From the NCBI RefSeq assembly GCF_001854605.1, contig NZ_MKJU01000007.1, positions 1 through 64,000 of the forward strand: a stretch of DNA of 64,000 nt. The letters are read 5' to 3'. The notes under the pieces were generated by a model. That model did not search any database and was not told the origin of the DNA. It saw only the letters and a list, made by a program, of their open reading frames with translations. Positions within the stretch are counted from its first letter, which is position 1, and each line of letters begins with the position of its first letter. The position numbers were made by a program, and so were the translations under genes. Source of the stretch: Pseudoalteromonas amylolytica (GTDB lineage: Bacteria > Pseudomonadota > Gammaproteobacteria > Enterobacterales > Alteromonadaceae). This document shows positions 33,605-42,241 of the stretch, one piece after another.

Positions 33605-34653
33605 GTAAGGGCACTTTCAGGGGCGATAGTCAGGGTATTTCGCCCCTTATGCTTACTGTTGTACAAAGCAACATCGGCATATTTTAAGACACTTTCAAAG
33701 CTTTGTGTCGGATGCCACAGTGCAATACCAAAACTCATGGTTACGCATAAGTCATCTGCTTGGAAAGACATAGCTTCAACAGCTTGTCTAATATTTTCAA
33801 TACGCTGTTGGGTTTCAATCAGTGAACAATTGGGGAGCACTAGTAGAAACTCTTCTCCGCCCCAACGAACACCGATATCAGCATCATTTAAATGGCGCTT
33901 GAGTTGGCCTGATACGCGAAAGATCACTTCATCACCTAGTTCGTGACCGTACCTATCGTTTACACGTTTAAAGTGATCGATATCAGCCATCACGACACAA
34001 ATAGGCGTTTTTTGACTAACGCAGCTTTGCTGAGCGCGATGAATAAGGCCCAACGCGTAGCGGCGGTTGAATAAGTGTGTGAGAGAATCGTGAGCGGCAA
34101 GGATTTCGAGTTCTTTACGTTGATTAATCGTAATCTCTCGGATCAGACCTATGGTATAGATCATTGGAATACCACACACTACGACATTTAAAAAATGAAT
34201 ATAAGGCGCATATTCATGATAGGCGATTTGGTACGGGGAGGGAATGAAGCCTATATAGGTGTAAGCAAACATTATAATGATAGCGGTGCACCAGCTCACG
34301 GCTTGTTTAAGTTTGAGCTGAATATCTAGCAGCAGTAAACATGATGCCGCCCACAAATAAAACTGAAAGCCATAGTCGGTGCCTATCAACAAGCATACTA
34401 CAATGGAGTGTGCTGTTACCTCTAAACTGAAGATTCTCAGCGCCAATGAGAGATAATCTTTTCGCAGTAACTTGATACCAAACCACCATGTTGCCACACT
34501 GAAAATGTTGAATAAGGCCAATAATTCGACTTCAACAAACAAAAATACCAAAATCAGCATAGCGTGCAAAAACAAGCAGTACCAAGCAACCTTTAAGAGT
34601 AATTGACTTTTTAGCTGTTCGACTTCGTTGGGTTTCTTATGTGGATGATCCAA
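33601..34653 (-). CDS. Membrane-anchored diguanylate cyclase (GGDEF)
   Basis: A 350-residue protein that should make cyclic di-GMP. The N-terminal part (about 20-175) has five or six membrane helices and no named sensor domain. A short linker leads to a GGDEF domain (185-345) with AHDSLTHLFNRR, MADIDHFKRVND, and the active motif GGEEF in RWGGEEFLLVLP. No EAL domain is present. An RxxD inhibitory site is not evident just before the motif. It ends on top of the penicillin acylase stop. Confidence 0.94.
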   Translation of the reverse strand: MDHPHKKPNEVEQLKSQLLLKVAWYCLFLHAMLILVFLFVEVELLALFNIFSVATWWFGIKLLRKDYLSLALRIFSLEVTAHSIVVCLLIGTDYGFQFYLWAASCLLLLDIQLKLKQAVSWCTAIIIMFAYTYIGFIPSPYQIAYHEYAPYIHFLNVVVCGIPMIYTIGLIREITINQRKELEILAAHDSLTHLFNRRYALGLIHRAQQSCVSQKTPICVVMADIDHFKRVNDRYGHELGDEVIFRVSGQLKRHLNDADIGVRWGGEEFLLVLPNCSLIETQQRIENIRQAVEAMSFQADDLCVTMSFGIALWHPTQSFESVLKYADVALYNSKHKGRNTLTIAPESALT

Positions 34654-34903
34654 TCACGTTACCTCTGTGTATACCGTTACTGATTCATATTCAGTGAGGC
34701 CTGAAATTTAAGTGAAAACGCAGTTGTTAGTATAGATGGTTCTGGCTGTTTTTTGTTCACAAAGCGTGTAATGCTGGTTAAGTAGGCACGGTGAGGCTCG
34801 CAAAATTATGGTGATATTATAAACTTTTCAAAGGCCTATAATTTAGGATTAGGTAAACCGAAAGACGAATAGCCACAGTAAAATGTGTCGTTCAGGAGGG
34901 AGT

Positions 34904-36430
34904 ATGTCGTTAGAAAAAGCACGTATTACGTTGTGCAATGTCAATAAAGAAGATTACCCACAGATAAAAACACTTATGGACGAGGCTTACCCTGATCTGG
35001 GCGGAGCTTGGCCCAGTCACACCATTTTTAGATTGATTGATCAATTCCCAGAAGGGCAGATAGGCATTTTAGATGAAGGCCGATTAGTCGGTTTGGCGTT
35101 AAGTGTGCAAGTGGATTATCAACGCTTTTCTAACCCCCATACCTACGATGAAATTGTTGACGCTCACAACCGAGTGTTCAGTGATAATAACGGCGATGCG
35201 TTGTATGGGTTAGATGTTGTTATCGCTAAAAGTCACCGAGGAATGAGGTTAGGACGGCGTTTATATGATGCTCGTAAAGAGTTGTGTCGCCAGTATAACC
35301 TTCGTGCCATCCTAGCGGGTGGACGGATCCCGCGTTATACCAACCACAGTAAAGATATGACGCCGATGGAGTACATCGATAAAGTCGACCATAAGGAGCT
35401 CTACGACCCAATACTGAGCTTTCAATTGGCCAATGACTTTCAGGTAAAGCGCTTGCTAAAGCAATATCTACCTGAGGATGAAGATTCGGGTGGATATGCC
35501 ACATTGCTAGAGTGGAACAACATCTTGTTCCAGCCAACCGATACAGTGATAGACACCAAAAAAACCATTGTTCGGGTTGGTGCTGTGCAATGGCAAATGC
35601 GCTCCGTCAGCTCAGTGGAAGAGTTGATGCGTCAAGTGGAGTATTTTGTTGATACAGTGTCGGAATATCAAAGCGACTTTATTTTATTTCCAGAGTTTTT
35701 TAACGCGCCTTTGATGGGGTTGCAAGAGCACCGCAATCAAACCGAAGCTATTCGTTATCTGGCAGAATTTACCGAACTGTTTCGTGATGCGATGTCAACC
35801 ATGGCGATTGAATACAATGCGAACATAGTGACGGGTTCCATGCCCCTGCTGGATGGAGAAAAAATATATAATGTCAGCTACTTATGTCACCGTAGCGGTA
35901 AAATTGATGAGCAACGCAAGATACATATTACACCCCATGAAGCCTATGACTGGGTGATAGAAGGGGGCGATGAAATTAGTGTGTTTGAAACCGATGCGGG
36001 TAGAGTGGGGATCCAGATTTGCTACGATGTCGAATTCCCTGAACTCAGCCGTTTGATGGCTGAACGAGGGTTAGACATATTGTTTGTTCCTTATTGGACT
36101 GACACCAAGAACAGTTATTTGCGGGTGCGCCACTGTGCTCAAGCACGCGCAGTTGAAAATGAGTGTTACGTCGTGATAGCAGGCAGCGTTGGTAATTTAC
36201 CGCAAGTTGATTCACTAGATGTACAGTACGGTCAGTCAGCGGTGTTAACACCGTCTGATTTTGCGTTTCCTCATGATGCTGCACTCAACGAGGCAACCCC
36301 AAATACAGAGATGCTGCTATTTAGTGATCTGGATCTGGATAAACTCAAGTTGCTACACAGTGAGGGCACGGTTAGAAATCTAAAAGACCGTCGCACCGAT
36401 TTATATCAAGTGGTACTGAAGACGCGATAG
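34904..36430 (+). CDS. GNAT acetyltransferase fused to a nitrilase-family amidohydrolase
   Basis: A 508-residue two-domain enzyme. Residues 1-200 form a GNAT-like acetyltransferase (VVIAKSHRGMRLGRRLYDARK supplies the acetyl-CoA loop). Residues 220-490 are a carbon-nitrogen hydrolase with the full catalytic triad Glu264 (LFPEFFNAP), Lys339 (EQRKIHITP) and Cys373 (GIQICYDVEFPE). AGGAGG lies just before ATG 34904. The fused pair occurs in other bacteria, but its substrate is not known to me. It might act on an N-acyl amide or be involved in amine metabolism. No metabolic partner is adjacent. Confidence 0.92.
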   Translation: MSLEKARITLCNVNKEDYPQIKTLMDEAYPDLGGAWPSHTIFRLIDQFPEGQIGILDEGRLVGLALSVQVDYQRFSNPHTYDEIVDAHNRVFSDNNGDALYGLDVVIAKSHRGMRLGRRLYDARKELCRQYNLRAILAGGRIPRYTNHSKDMTPMEYIDKVDHKELYDPILSFQLANDFQVKRLLKQYLPEDEDSGGYATLLEWNNILFQPTDTVIDTKKTIVRVGAVQWQMRSVSSVEELMRQVEYFVDTVSEYQSDFILFPEFFNAPLMGLQEHRNQTEAIRYLAEFTELFRDAMSTMAIEYNANIVTGSMPLLDGEKIYNVSYLCHRSGKIDEQRKIHITPHEAYDWVIEGGDEISVFETDAGRVGIQICYDVEFPELSRLMAERGLDILFVPYWTDTKNSYLRVRHCAQARAVENECYVVIAGSVGNLPQVDSLDVQYGQSAVLTPSDFAFPHDAALNEATPNTEMLLFSDLDLDKLKLLHSEGTVRNLKDRRTDLYQVVLKTR

Positions 36431-36437
36431 TCACGGC

Positions 36438-37316
36438 TTAACTTAACATGACCAGCACAGCGGCAATACCAATCAGTACCAAGCCGAGTTTGTCGCTGGT
36501 TTTGGTGGGCTGTTTTAACCAGAATGTGGCGATGAGCAAAGTGAAAAATACTTCGATTTGGCCGAGTGTTTTTACGTAGGCAACATGTTGTAGGCTCATC
36601 GCGCTGAACCAGCCGACCGAGCCGATAAAGCTCGTTACACTGATACCGCAGGTGAGCATACGTTTTTGCCATAGTTTTCGCCACGTCTGCGCTTCTTTGT
36701 AGCTGATAAACACCCCAAGCAGCAGGGTTTGTGTACACAACACTAGCAGTAACACCCACGCTGCACTGTGCAAAAATGGTAAACCGGTTGCGAGACTCGC
36801 CTCTCTTACCCATAAAGATGTCAGTGCAAAGGCGCTGCCACAGGCGAGTCCAAGCAGCGCGGTTTTTGGCTTAAATAGTTTTAAACTGAAACCGCTGAGC
36901 ATCAGCACCGCGGCGGCTCCAATTGCCACACCGAGCCAGCCAATTAGGGAGAGCGTTGAGCCAAATAACCACATGCCAAGTATTGCTGCCATCAGCGCTT
37001 CACTTTTGGCAAGGCCTGCGCCTACTGCAAAATTGTTTTGCTTAAATAGCAGCACCATCAGGCCTGTGGCGACAATTTGCATAACGCTTGCGGCTATCAC
37101 ATACCAGATGAGCTGATTGTTTGGTGTGAGTACTACAACGCTCTGCCATTGGTATAAGCCCAGCAGATACACAAGCGCAAGCGGGCAAGCTATCAAAAAT
37201 CTAGCAAAGGTTACACCGGCCACACTGACACTTTGGCTTAAATGGCTTTGCAGCGCATTACGCCAAGCCTGTGAGAGTGCAGCCAAAACGGTAAATGCGA
37301 TCCAACTCATTGTCAT
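36438..37316 (-). CDS. DMT-superfamily (EamA) transporter
   Basis: A 292-residue inner-membrane protein with about ten helices. WIAFTVLAALSQAWRNALQSHL begins the first repeat and LVREASLATGLPFLHSAAW bridges to the second, which contains IGSVGWFSAMSLQHVAYVKTLGQIEVFF. These fit an EamA-type metabolite exporter. The substrate is not predictable. It ends 7 bases from the convergent GNAT-nitrilase gene. Confidence 0.85.
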   Translation of the reverse strand: MTMSWIAFTVLAALSQAWRNALQSHLSQSVSVAGVTFARFLIACPLALVYLLGLYQWQSVVVLTPNNQLIWYVIAASVMQIVATGLMVLLFKQNNFAVGAGLAKSEALMAAILGMWLFGSTLSLIGWLGVAIGAAAVLMLSGFSLKLFKPKTALLGLACGSAFALTSLWVREASLATGLPFLHSAAWVLLLVLCTQTLLLGVFISYKEAQTWRKLWQKRMLTCGISVTSFIGSVGWFSAMSLQHVAYVKTLGQIEVFFTLLIATFWLKQPTKTSDKLGLVLIGIAAVLVMLS

Positions 37317-37385
37317 TCCAAATTATTTCTTTTCAGTGTATCTATCATGGCAATGTCTTGCGAGTGCATTTTTTTCATCTCACGT

Positions 37386-37481
37386 GCGACAATCTGTCGC
37401 AGTGCTAAACATGAGAAGACGTCATATAATGGTGATGATGCTACACAATTTAGCCGCCCAGATTTAAGAGGCGGCTTTTTT
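37386..37481 (+). ncRNA. Possible short leader or small RNA ending in a terminator
   Basis: A perfect hairpin GCGACA-ATC-TGTCGC (37386-37400) and a TATAAT box (37425-37430) precede a strong terminator whose arms AGCCGCC (37452-37458) and GGCGGCT (37470-37476) are followed by T5-A-T4. A ten-codon frame (ATG ATG CTA CAC ... TAA) runs into the terminator arm. The plus-strand terminator has no long gene upstream of it, so it ends either a short RNA or an attenuated leader of the MAPEG gene at 37555. The -35 element is poor. Low certainty. Confidence 0.35.
37452..37481 (+). terminator. Terminator upstream of the MAPEG gene
   Basis: A 7-bp GC-rich stem with an 11-base loop and a T-rich tail. It lies in front of, not after, the plus-strand MAPEG gene, 74 bases before its start. 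Confidence 0.75.
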
Positions 37482-37554
37482 ATTTTGAACATGCTATGTT
37501 AAAGCTGATGCTTAATTATTAACCTCAGCAGAGCTTAATTTACAAGGACATGGT

Positions 37555-37938
37555 ATGACGACAATTTTAATCTGTGCGCTTATTGCAGCGCTACTTCCCT
37601 ATTTGGCTAAGGTGCCAGTCGCCATCGCGATGAACAAACAAGGTGGCTACGACAATCAACATCCAAGAGCTCAGCAGGCCCAATTAACTGGGTTTGGCGC
37701 ACGGGCTTTGGCAGCGCATCAAAATAGTTTTGAGTCTTTAACGGTGTTTGCACTGGCCGTTGCGGTGGTATTAGGCACTAATACCATTGGTACAACGGTG
37801 CAGTACCTGGCGGTGGCACATATTGTGGCGAGGGTACTTTACTGCGTGTTTTACTACTTGAACCTGCATGTGCTGCGTTCACTCATTTGGGCTGTGGGAT
37901 TAGGATGTGCCATCGCAATGATAGCGGTGAGCTTATAG
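37555..37938 (+). CDS. MAPEG-family membrane protein
   Basis: A 127-residue protein with four predicted helices. The KVPVAIAMNKQGGYDNQHPRA loop after helix 1, RALAAHQNSFESLTVFALAV in helix 2 and RVLYCVFYYLNLHVLRSLIW near the C-terminus are typical of the MAPEG family (membrane proteins of eicosanoid and glutathione metabolism); the bacterial members of this short type have no known substrate. A short leader with a terminator lies upstream. A 9-bp hairpin (37946-37970) follows the stop. Confidence 0.88.
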   Translation: MTTILICALIAALLPYLAKVPVAIAMNKQGGYDNQHPRAQQAQLTGFGARALAAHQNSFESLTVFALAVAVVLGTNTIGTTVQYLAVAHIVARVLYCVFYYLNLHVLRSLIWAVGLGCAIAMIAVSL

Positions 37939-37945
37939 TGAGAAA

Positions 37946-37970
37946 CAGCCAGTAGCTGTAATACTGGCTG
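37946..37970. terminator. Hairpin between MAPEG and blaR-like genes
   Basis: CAGCCAGTA (37946-37954) pairs with TACTGGCTG (37962-37970) around a 7-base loop between two convergent genes. There is no T run, so efficiency is uncertain. Confidence 0.5.
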
Positions 37971-37980
37971 CCTGCTTGGT

Positions 37981-39198
37981 TTAGTGAGCGACTTTGATGC
38001 GCTCGTGTTTCACTTTTTGCTGGTCTGCTGTTACTTCATTGCCCATCGCATAGTCTAACTGAACGGTGTAGCGCTTGGTGGTGTCTGAAGCAGACGTGTA
38101 TTGCCACTGTCTTAACGCATTTACTGCGCTTTGCTCGAATACCCCTTTGGGTTGTGCGTCGACTATCTCGATGTTATTGGTGTGCCCGCGCCCATCAATG
38201 GTAAATTGTAAGGTGACATACCCCGTTTGCCCTGCATTGGCAGCCTCAGCTGGATAAATAGGCTCTATACGCATAACAGGGCGCACTTCTGAGGTTTTTT
38301 TATGCGCGAGTTGCTCAGTTGATTTCGCCAGTGCCATTGCGCTTAGCGAACTTGAAGCCAATACCAGCGCCAACACTTTCACGCCCAGTGATGGGGTAGT
38401 GATGCTTTGAAGTTGCTTAAGTCGTTGTACCATAGTTTGTTTATCTCCGTAGTAAGCGTATATCAAAGTCCCTGCACGCGAGTTTTCTGCGCAACGAACC
38501 AAGGCTTTTGCATACGTTAGCTGTTGATGTGTGGTTTTTTGTTGTAATACGGCTGCGTCGCACGCCAGCTCCTGAGTTTTTCTAAAATTTTGGTATCCAA
38601 GCCAAAGGACTGGGTTAAACCAGCAGCTGATGCAAAGCAGTAGCAAGGCTAAGTTGGCTAGGTTGTCAAAGCGGCGTATGTGGGTTAATTCATGTTCCAT
38701 CAGCAGTGTTAATGTATCTGGGTCGAATTGATGGGCGTAATCATCTGGTAAAACAATTTTTGGTTGCCATAAGCCGACCACCATAGGCGTGGCCACCTGC
38801 GTGCTTGTATATACGGGCTGCCCTTGTAATTGTTGAGTAGGCGCTTTGATATTCAGAGCTTGAATAAATTGATAGTGTTGGTAGAGCACCCAAAGCAAAA
38901 GCACAGCCGCAATACACCAATATGCACCAGCAATACTGAACTGCCACTGTGGTGCAAAATGATGTGGCTGTGTCGTGATACGAAAATAGCTGATGGTTTC
39001 ACTGGCAATGGGCTTTAGCTCATTGGGCAGCATCATTGCCACGAGGCTCAATGGTAAAACCCACCAAAGATTATAAATCAACCGACTGCCCAACCACTGA
39101 GAGGTATGTTTTTGCAGCATCATCAGCGCTATTACAATTGCGCTGATGAGCAGTTGGTTATTGATATTGAACACCCAATCAAACATTGAATTTAGCAT
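37981..39198 (-). CDS. BlaR1/MecR1-type M56 metallopeptidase with TonB C-terminal domain
   Basis: A 405-residue membrane protein. Several helices flank a cytosolic M56 zinc protease domain with HELTH in LMEHELTHIRRFDN (HExxH). A C-terminal TonB-like domain (about 310-390, MRIEPIYPAEAANAGQTGYVTLQF) lies in the periplasm instead of a penicillin-binding sensor. In the Bla/Mec model, signal sensing activates the protease, which leads to inactivation of BlaI. Start ATG 39198 has AAGGA upstream; it is one base from the blaI stop, so the two are translationally coupled. The inducing signal is unknown. Confidence 0.92.
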   Translation of the reverse strand: MLNSMFDWVFNINNQLLISAIVIALMMLQKHTSQWLGSRLIYNLWWVLPLSLVAMMLPNELKPIASETISYFRITTQPHHFAPQWQFSIAGAYWCIAAVLLLWVLYQHYQFIQALNIKAPTQQLQGQPVYTSTQVATPMVVGLWQPKIVLPDDYAHQFDPDTLTLLMEHELTHIRRFDNLANLALLLLCISCWFNPVLWLGYQNFRKTQELACDAAVLQQKTTHQQLTYAKALVRCAENSRAGTLIYAYYGDKQTMVQRLKQLQSITTPSLGVKVLALVLASSSLSAMALAKSTEQLAHKKTSEVRPVMRIEPIYPAEAANAGQTGYVTLQFTIDGRGHTNNIEIVDAQPKGVFEQSAVNALRQWQYTSASDTTKRYTVQLDYAMGNEVTADQQKVKHERIKVAH

Positions 39199-39199
39199 G

Positions 39200-39577
39200 T
39201 TACTTTCCTTGCTTTTGTTCCCATTGCTCAATGATTTGCTTGAGCTCGTCAATATCTTGCTGAGAGAGCTGCTCAGTTTTAGCAAAACCACTGACTAGCG
39301 GCGCAACGCGCCCACGAAATAAGCGTGCAATAAAGTTTTGGCTTTCTTTTAGGGTGTATGCTTCACGGCCTATTGTGGGGGTGTAGATATATTCTCGACC
39401 TTGTTTTTCAAAACTCACCGCTTGCTTTTTTACTAGGCGACTGACTAGGGTTTTGATGGTTTTTTCATGCCATTGTGTATCATCACTCAAGCGTTTAACT
39501 ATGTCGCTGGCTTTAGCCGGATAGCCCTGCCATAGGGCTTCCATCACGGCAAATTCCGCTTTAGAAAGTTCAATCAT
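39200..39577 (-). CDS. BlaI/MecI/CopY-family repressor
   Basis: A 125-residue winged-helix repressor: LSKAEFAVMEALWQGYPAKASDIVKRL, then WHEKTIKTLVSRLVKKQAV (recognition helix) and EKQGREYIYTP wing. The C-terminal helical part serves dimerisation. It is paired with a BlaR-type protease gene directly downstream. Two TACA-N2-TGTA dyads (39587-39596 and 39613-39622) sit between its start and promoter, the expected autoregulatory operators. No beta-lactamase gene is adjacent, so the regulon target lies elsewhere or is the pair itself. Confidence 0.93.
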   Translation of the reverse strand: MIELSKAEFAVMEALWQGYPAKASDIVKRLSDDTQWHEKTIKTLVSRLVKKQAVSFEKQGREYIYTPTIGREAYTLKESQNFIARLFRGRVAPLVSGFAKTEQLSQQDIDELKQIIEQWEQKQGK

Positions 39578-39586
39578 ATTATTGCC

Positions 39587-39622
39587 TACAAATGTAATCG
39601 ATGAGTTAAGATTACACCTGTA
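39587..39622 (-). promoter_or_regulatory. Two BlaI-type operators overlapping the blaI promoter
   Basis: TACA-AA-TGTA (39587-39596) and ATTACA-CC-TGTAAT (39611-39624) are perfect dyads with the TACA-N2-TGTA core bound by BlaI/MecI repressors. Their centres are 26 bp apart. The -35 TTGACG (39636-39631) and -10 TAATCT (39614-39609), read on the minus strand with a 16-bp spacer, overlap the upstream site. Confidence 0.7.
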
Positions 39623-39644
39623 ATCAAAAACGTCAAGTCAATTT

Positions 39645-40337
39645 TTAATCTAATTTAAGGGCGTCTAGGGAGAGCGGATGAAATTGATTTTCGCTGAGCA
39701 ACGTCGAATCAAGCTCAAAAGCCGCGATTCGCGCACGATACAGGTCAATGACACGATAGCCACAATGCTTGGCCATTTTACGAATTTGTCGATTTAAGCC
39801 TTGCTTGAGCACAATCTTAAAGCGACTAGGGGCAAGTAAGCTGACTTCACAAGGCAAAGTCAGTTGTCCGTCAATGGGAATGCCGGTGCTCATGGTGTGG
39901 CAAAAATTAGCATCCAGTGGGCGGTCTACTTTTACCCAATATTCCTTTTCTACGTGGTGATCGGGGTGAATAAGACGTTGGCACAGCTCACCGTCATTGG
40001 TTAGCAACAATAAGCCTCGAGAATCCTTGTCTAGCCTGCCAATCGGGTAGACACGCTCGCCATGGGGTAGATGATGTATCAGGCTCGATGGGTCATCCAT
40101 TTTCAGCTTGCAGTCAATACCAACGGGTTTGTGATACGCGTATAACACTTTTTTGGCAGGGCCCATCACTTGTTGACCTGCAACTGTAATCAAGTCAGCG
40201 GGAGTCACATGGTCGATATGGTTGGCGGGTCGTCCGTTGACCATGACCTGACCTGCATCAATCAGGCGAGATGCTTGACGGCGGGAACAAATTCCAGCAT
40301 GACCGAGGTATTTGGCAAGGCGTATAGGGTGTGTCAT
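39645..40337 (-). CDS. rluF: RsuA/RluF-type pseudouridine synthase
   Basis: A 230-residue RNA modification enzyme. An S4 domain (about 5-60, IRLAKYLGHAGICSRRQASRLI) is followed by the RsuA-family catalytic core with the nucleophile Asp in PIGRLDKDSRGLLLLTNDGEL and the C-terminal LKQGLNRQIRKMAKHCGY. The NRQIRKM sequence favours the RluF group, which modifies 23S rRNA near U2604, over RsuA and RluB/E; the assignment to RluF is tentative. It lacks RluF's long basic tail. ATG 40337 (MTHPIRL) was chosen because upstream residues do not fit the family. Confidence 0.78.
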   Translation of the reverse strand: MTHPIRLAKYLGHAGICSRRQASRLIDAGQVMVNGRPANHIDHVTPADLITVAGQQVMGPAKKVLYAYHKPVGIDCKLKMDDPSSLIHHLPHGERVYPIGRLDKDSRGLLLLTNDGELCQRLIHPDHHVEKEYWVKVDRPLDANFCHTMSTGIPIDGQLTLPCEVSLLAPSRFKIVLKQGLNRQIRKMAKHCGYRVIDLYRARIAAFELDSTLLSENQFHPLSLDALKLD

Positions 40338-40484
40338 GAGTGTAAAAAAGATAGGAAATATCAACCAGAATAACACATTCTGCTTTATGGCTTTTACGAA
40401 AAATACTCGATTTGAAACTTTATATCGTGGTTTTTTACCTTCTTGGGGTAAAATACCCCGACGAAAAAAGGAGCTCGTTGAGTT

Positions 40485-41324
40485 ATGAAAAAAGCCACCT
40501 TTACCCTCGCCATTGGTGATAACCCCATGTATCAAGCGGCAATATTAAGCTTTAAGCATTATGCGCAAAAAGTGGGGGCGGATTTAGTTGTGTCAGATCA
40601 GCTACATTATCCAATCGTAATTGAAAACCCAAAGTACAATGCGAGTCCAGCTTGGACTGAAAAGCTAAGAATAGGCGAATTGCTAAAAGAATATGATCGT
40701 GTTTTGTATGTAGATGCAGACGTGTTGATCACACCTCATGCGCGGGATGTATTTGAATTATATCCAGATATGAAAACCGCATATTGGTTTGATGAAGGGG
40801 TAATTCAAGAGCGAGAAGAAGATGTAGCGCAAGTATGCAAAGCATTGGGCGAGGTCGACTGGCCTCGTAACGATAATAGACCCGTTTATTACAATGCGGG
40901 TATCATCCTCACTTCGAATGAGTGCCCCTTGTTTCAGAAAACTCAGCTTAGCGATTTGCAACAGGTGTGTAATACCATAACTCATTATGATCAAAGCTAT
41001 TTTAACTATACATTACATAAACATGGTATTGCTCATCAGTCATTTGACCACAGCTTTAACCGTATGGATATGCTTGGCCATGATGACTATCTTGCAGCGG
41101 ATTTTATCCACTATGCAGGTAAAGGTTATGCGAAAAACAGTTGCCGCCGTGATGTACAGTTTTTGAAGGACTTTGGGCAGTTTTATCAGGGAACAGTACC
41201 GCAGGCTGAAATCGAGAGACTACAAAAGATGGCTTGGGATAGTTTCTTGGACGTTGTGTATAAGAAATACCCGTTACCAAATTGGTTGATTAAGCTGAGT
41301 AGTGAAGCTTTTGTAACTAGATGA
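40485..41324 (+). CDS. Glycosyltransferase family 8-like protein
   Basis: A 279-residue glycosyltransferase with a GT-A fold. The N-terminal KKATFTLAIGDNPMYQAAI is followed by the metal-binding DAD motif in YDRVLYVDADVLIT, and later by PVYYNAGIILTS and HYDQSYFNYTLHKHG, all typical of GT8-like enzymes. No membrane segment is present. The donor and acceptor sugars are unknown. A GGGGTA-AAA-TACCCC palindrome (40445-40459) lies 26 bases before the ATG and could be an operator. No sugar-biosynthesis cluster is adjacent. Confidence 0.85.
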   Translation: MKKATFTLAIGDNPMYQAAILSFKHYAQKVGADLVVSDQLHYPIVIENPKYNASPAWTEKLRIGELLKEYDRVLYVDADVLITPHARDVFELYPDMKTAYWFDEGVIQEREEDVAQVCKALGEVDWPRNDNRPVYYNAGIILTSNECPLFQKTQLSDLQQVCNTITHYDQSYFNYTLHKHGIAHQSFDHSFNRMDMLGHDDYLAADFIHYAGKGYAKNSCRRDVQFLKDFGQFYQGTVPQAEIERLQKMAWDSFLDVVYKKYPLPNWLIKLSSEAFVTR

Positions 41325-41440
41325 TTTTTTTTGTAAAAAACTGTTCCTAATAAGTTTACGTGTTGAGCTTGTATGCTATTATGCCGCCGCTGTTCAATGA
41401 CTCGAACAGCGCTCAATAACTTATATGAAAAGGAAACTTT

Positions 41441-42166
41441 ATGACTTTATCTAAATTAGGCTTCTTGGCAGTGCTTGGCGCATCGACTTTAAGTGGTGTT
41501 GCGAATGCTAGTTCATATCAATACAGTGAGTTCCACTGGAAGCAAGGAGAAAATCAGGTGAGTCTGGGGACTTCACGTGATCGTGTGTGTTTTTTATCAA
41601 GCGTACAAGGTCACTTTGAAGGTTGGGGTGAATCAGTACACGTAAAAAAAATTGGTGCGAGTTACTACCTAGGTGGCAAGTCGAATCAAGATTCAGTTGA
41701 GGCGACAGCAACATGTGTAACTAACCCAAAAGGCGACAAATATACACAGTTTGATACGTGGGAGCAGGGGCAAAGTGACCTGTATCTAGGTGATCGACAC
41801 AATGTATGTTTTTTAACAGCAATGGCTGGTAAATTTGAAGGCTGGAAAGAGGTTATTGAAGTTAAAAATACCAGCTATGGAGTATATTTGGGTGGTAGCT
41901 CAGATCAGCATAGTGTAAAAGCAAGTGCAGCGTGTTTAAGTCGTTATAATCCTAGTTTAAAGTCTTATACTTGGAAGCAGGGAGAGTCAGCGAAAATTCT
42001 AGCGTCATCAGCGAACACTGTTTGTTATTTAACGAAAATATCTGGCAAGTTCGAGGGTAATGGTGAGTGGGTTCGTTTATCACAAAATAATGGCTATTGG
42101 ATGCTAAATGGCGCTTCTAAGCAAAGAGATGTGACCGCAACAGCAACCTGTACAAGCAGCTTTTAA
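41441..42166 (+). CDS. Secreted protein with three copies of a two-cysteine repeat
   Basis: A 241-residue exported protein; the signal peptide ends at about residue 23 (LSGVANA). The mature part is three repeats of about 70 residues. Each has a W-x-QGE start, a (V)CFL-x-x-x-G-x-FEG segment, a strand with V and E, a Y-x-LGG-x-S-x-Q segment and ends with A-x-C. Each repeat has two cysteines, probably one disulfide. The third copy has MLNG instead of LGG. I do not recognise the fold. The gene stands alone, with a GCTGTTC/GAACAGC hairpin (41389-41410) upstream and a hairpin downstream. Confidence 0.8.
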   Translation: MTLSKLGFLAVLGASTLSGVANASSYQYSEFHWKQGENQVSLGTSRDRVCFLSSVQGHFEGWGESVHVKKIGASYYLGGKSNQDSVEATATCVTNPKGDKYTQFDTWEQGQSDLYLGDRHNVCFLTAMAGKFEGWKEVIEVKNTSYGVYLGGSSDQHSVKASAACLSRYNPSLKSYTWKQGESAKILASSANTVCYLTKISGKFEGNGEWVRLSQNNGYWMLNGASKQRDVTATATCTSSF

Positions 42167-42191
42167 GCTTATCTAAATTACAAGACAAGTT

Positions 42192-42212
42192 GGAGCCATG
42201 TTCTATGGCTCC
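42192..42212 (+). terminator. Hairpin terminator after the triple-repeat gene
   Basis: GGAGCCAT (42192-42199) pairs with ATGGCTCC (42205-42212) around a 5-base loop, followed by an AT-rich stretch between convergent genes. Confidence 0.6.
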
Positions 42213-42241
42213 ATATAATTATTTTCATTTACACTCATATC

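Noticed and set aside
41186..41416. Minus-strand frame across the end of the glycosyltransferase gene
   Set aside because: It is antisense to a clear GT8-like gene and has no family resemblance.
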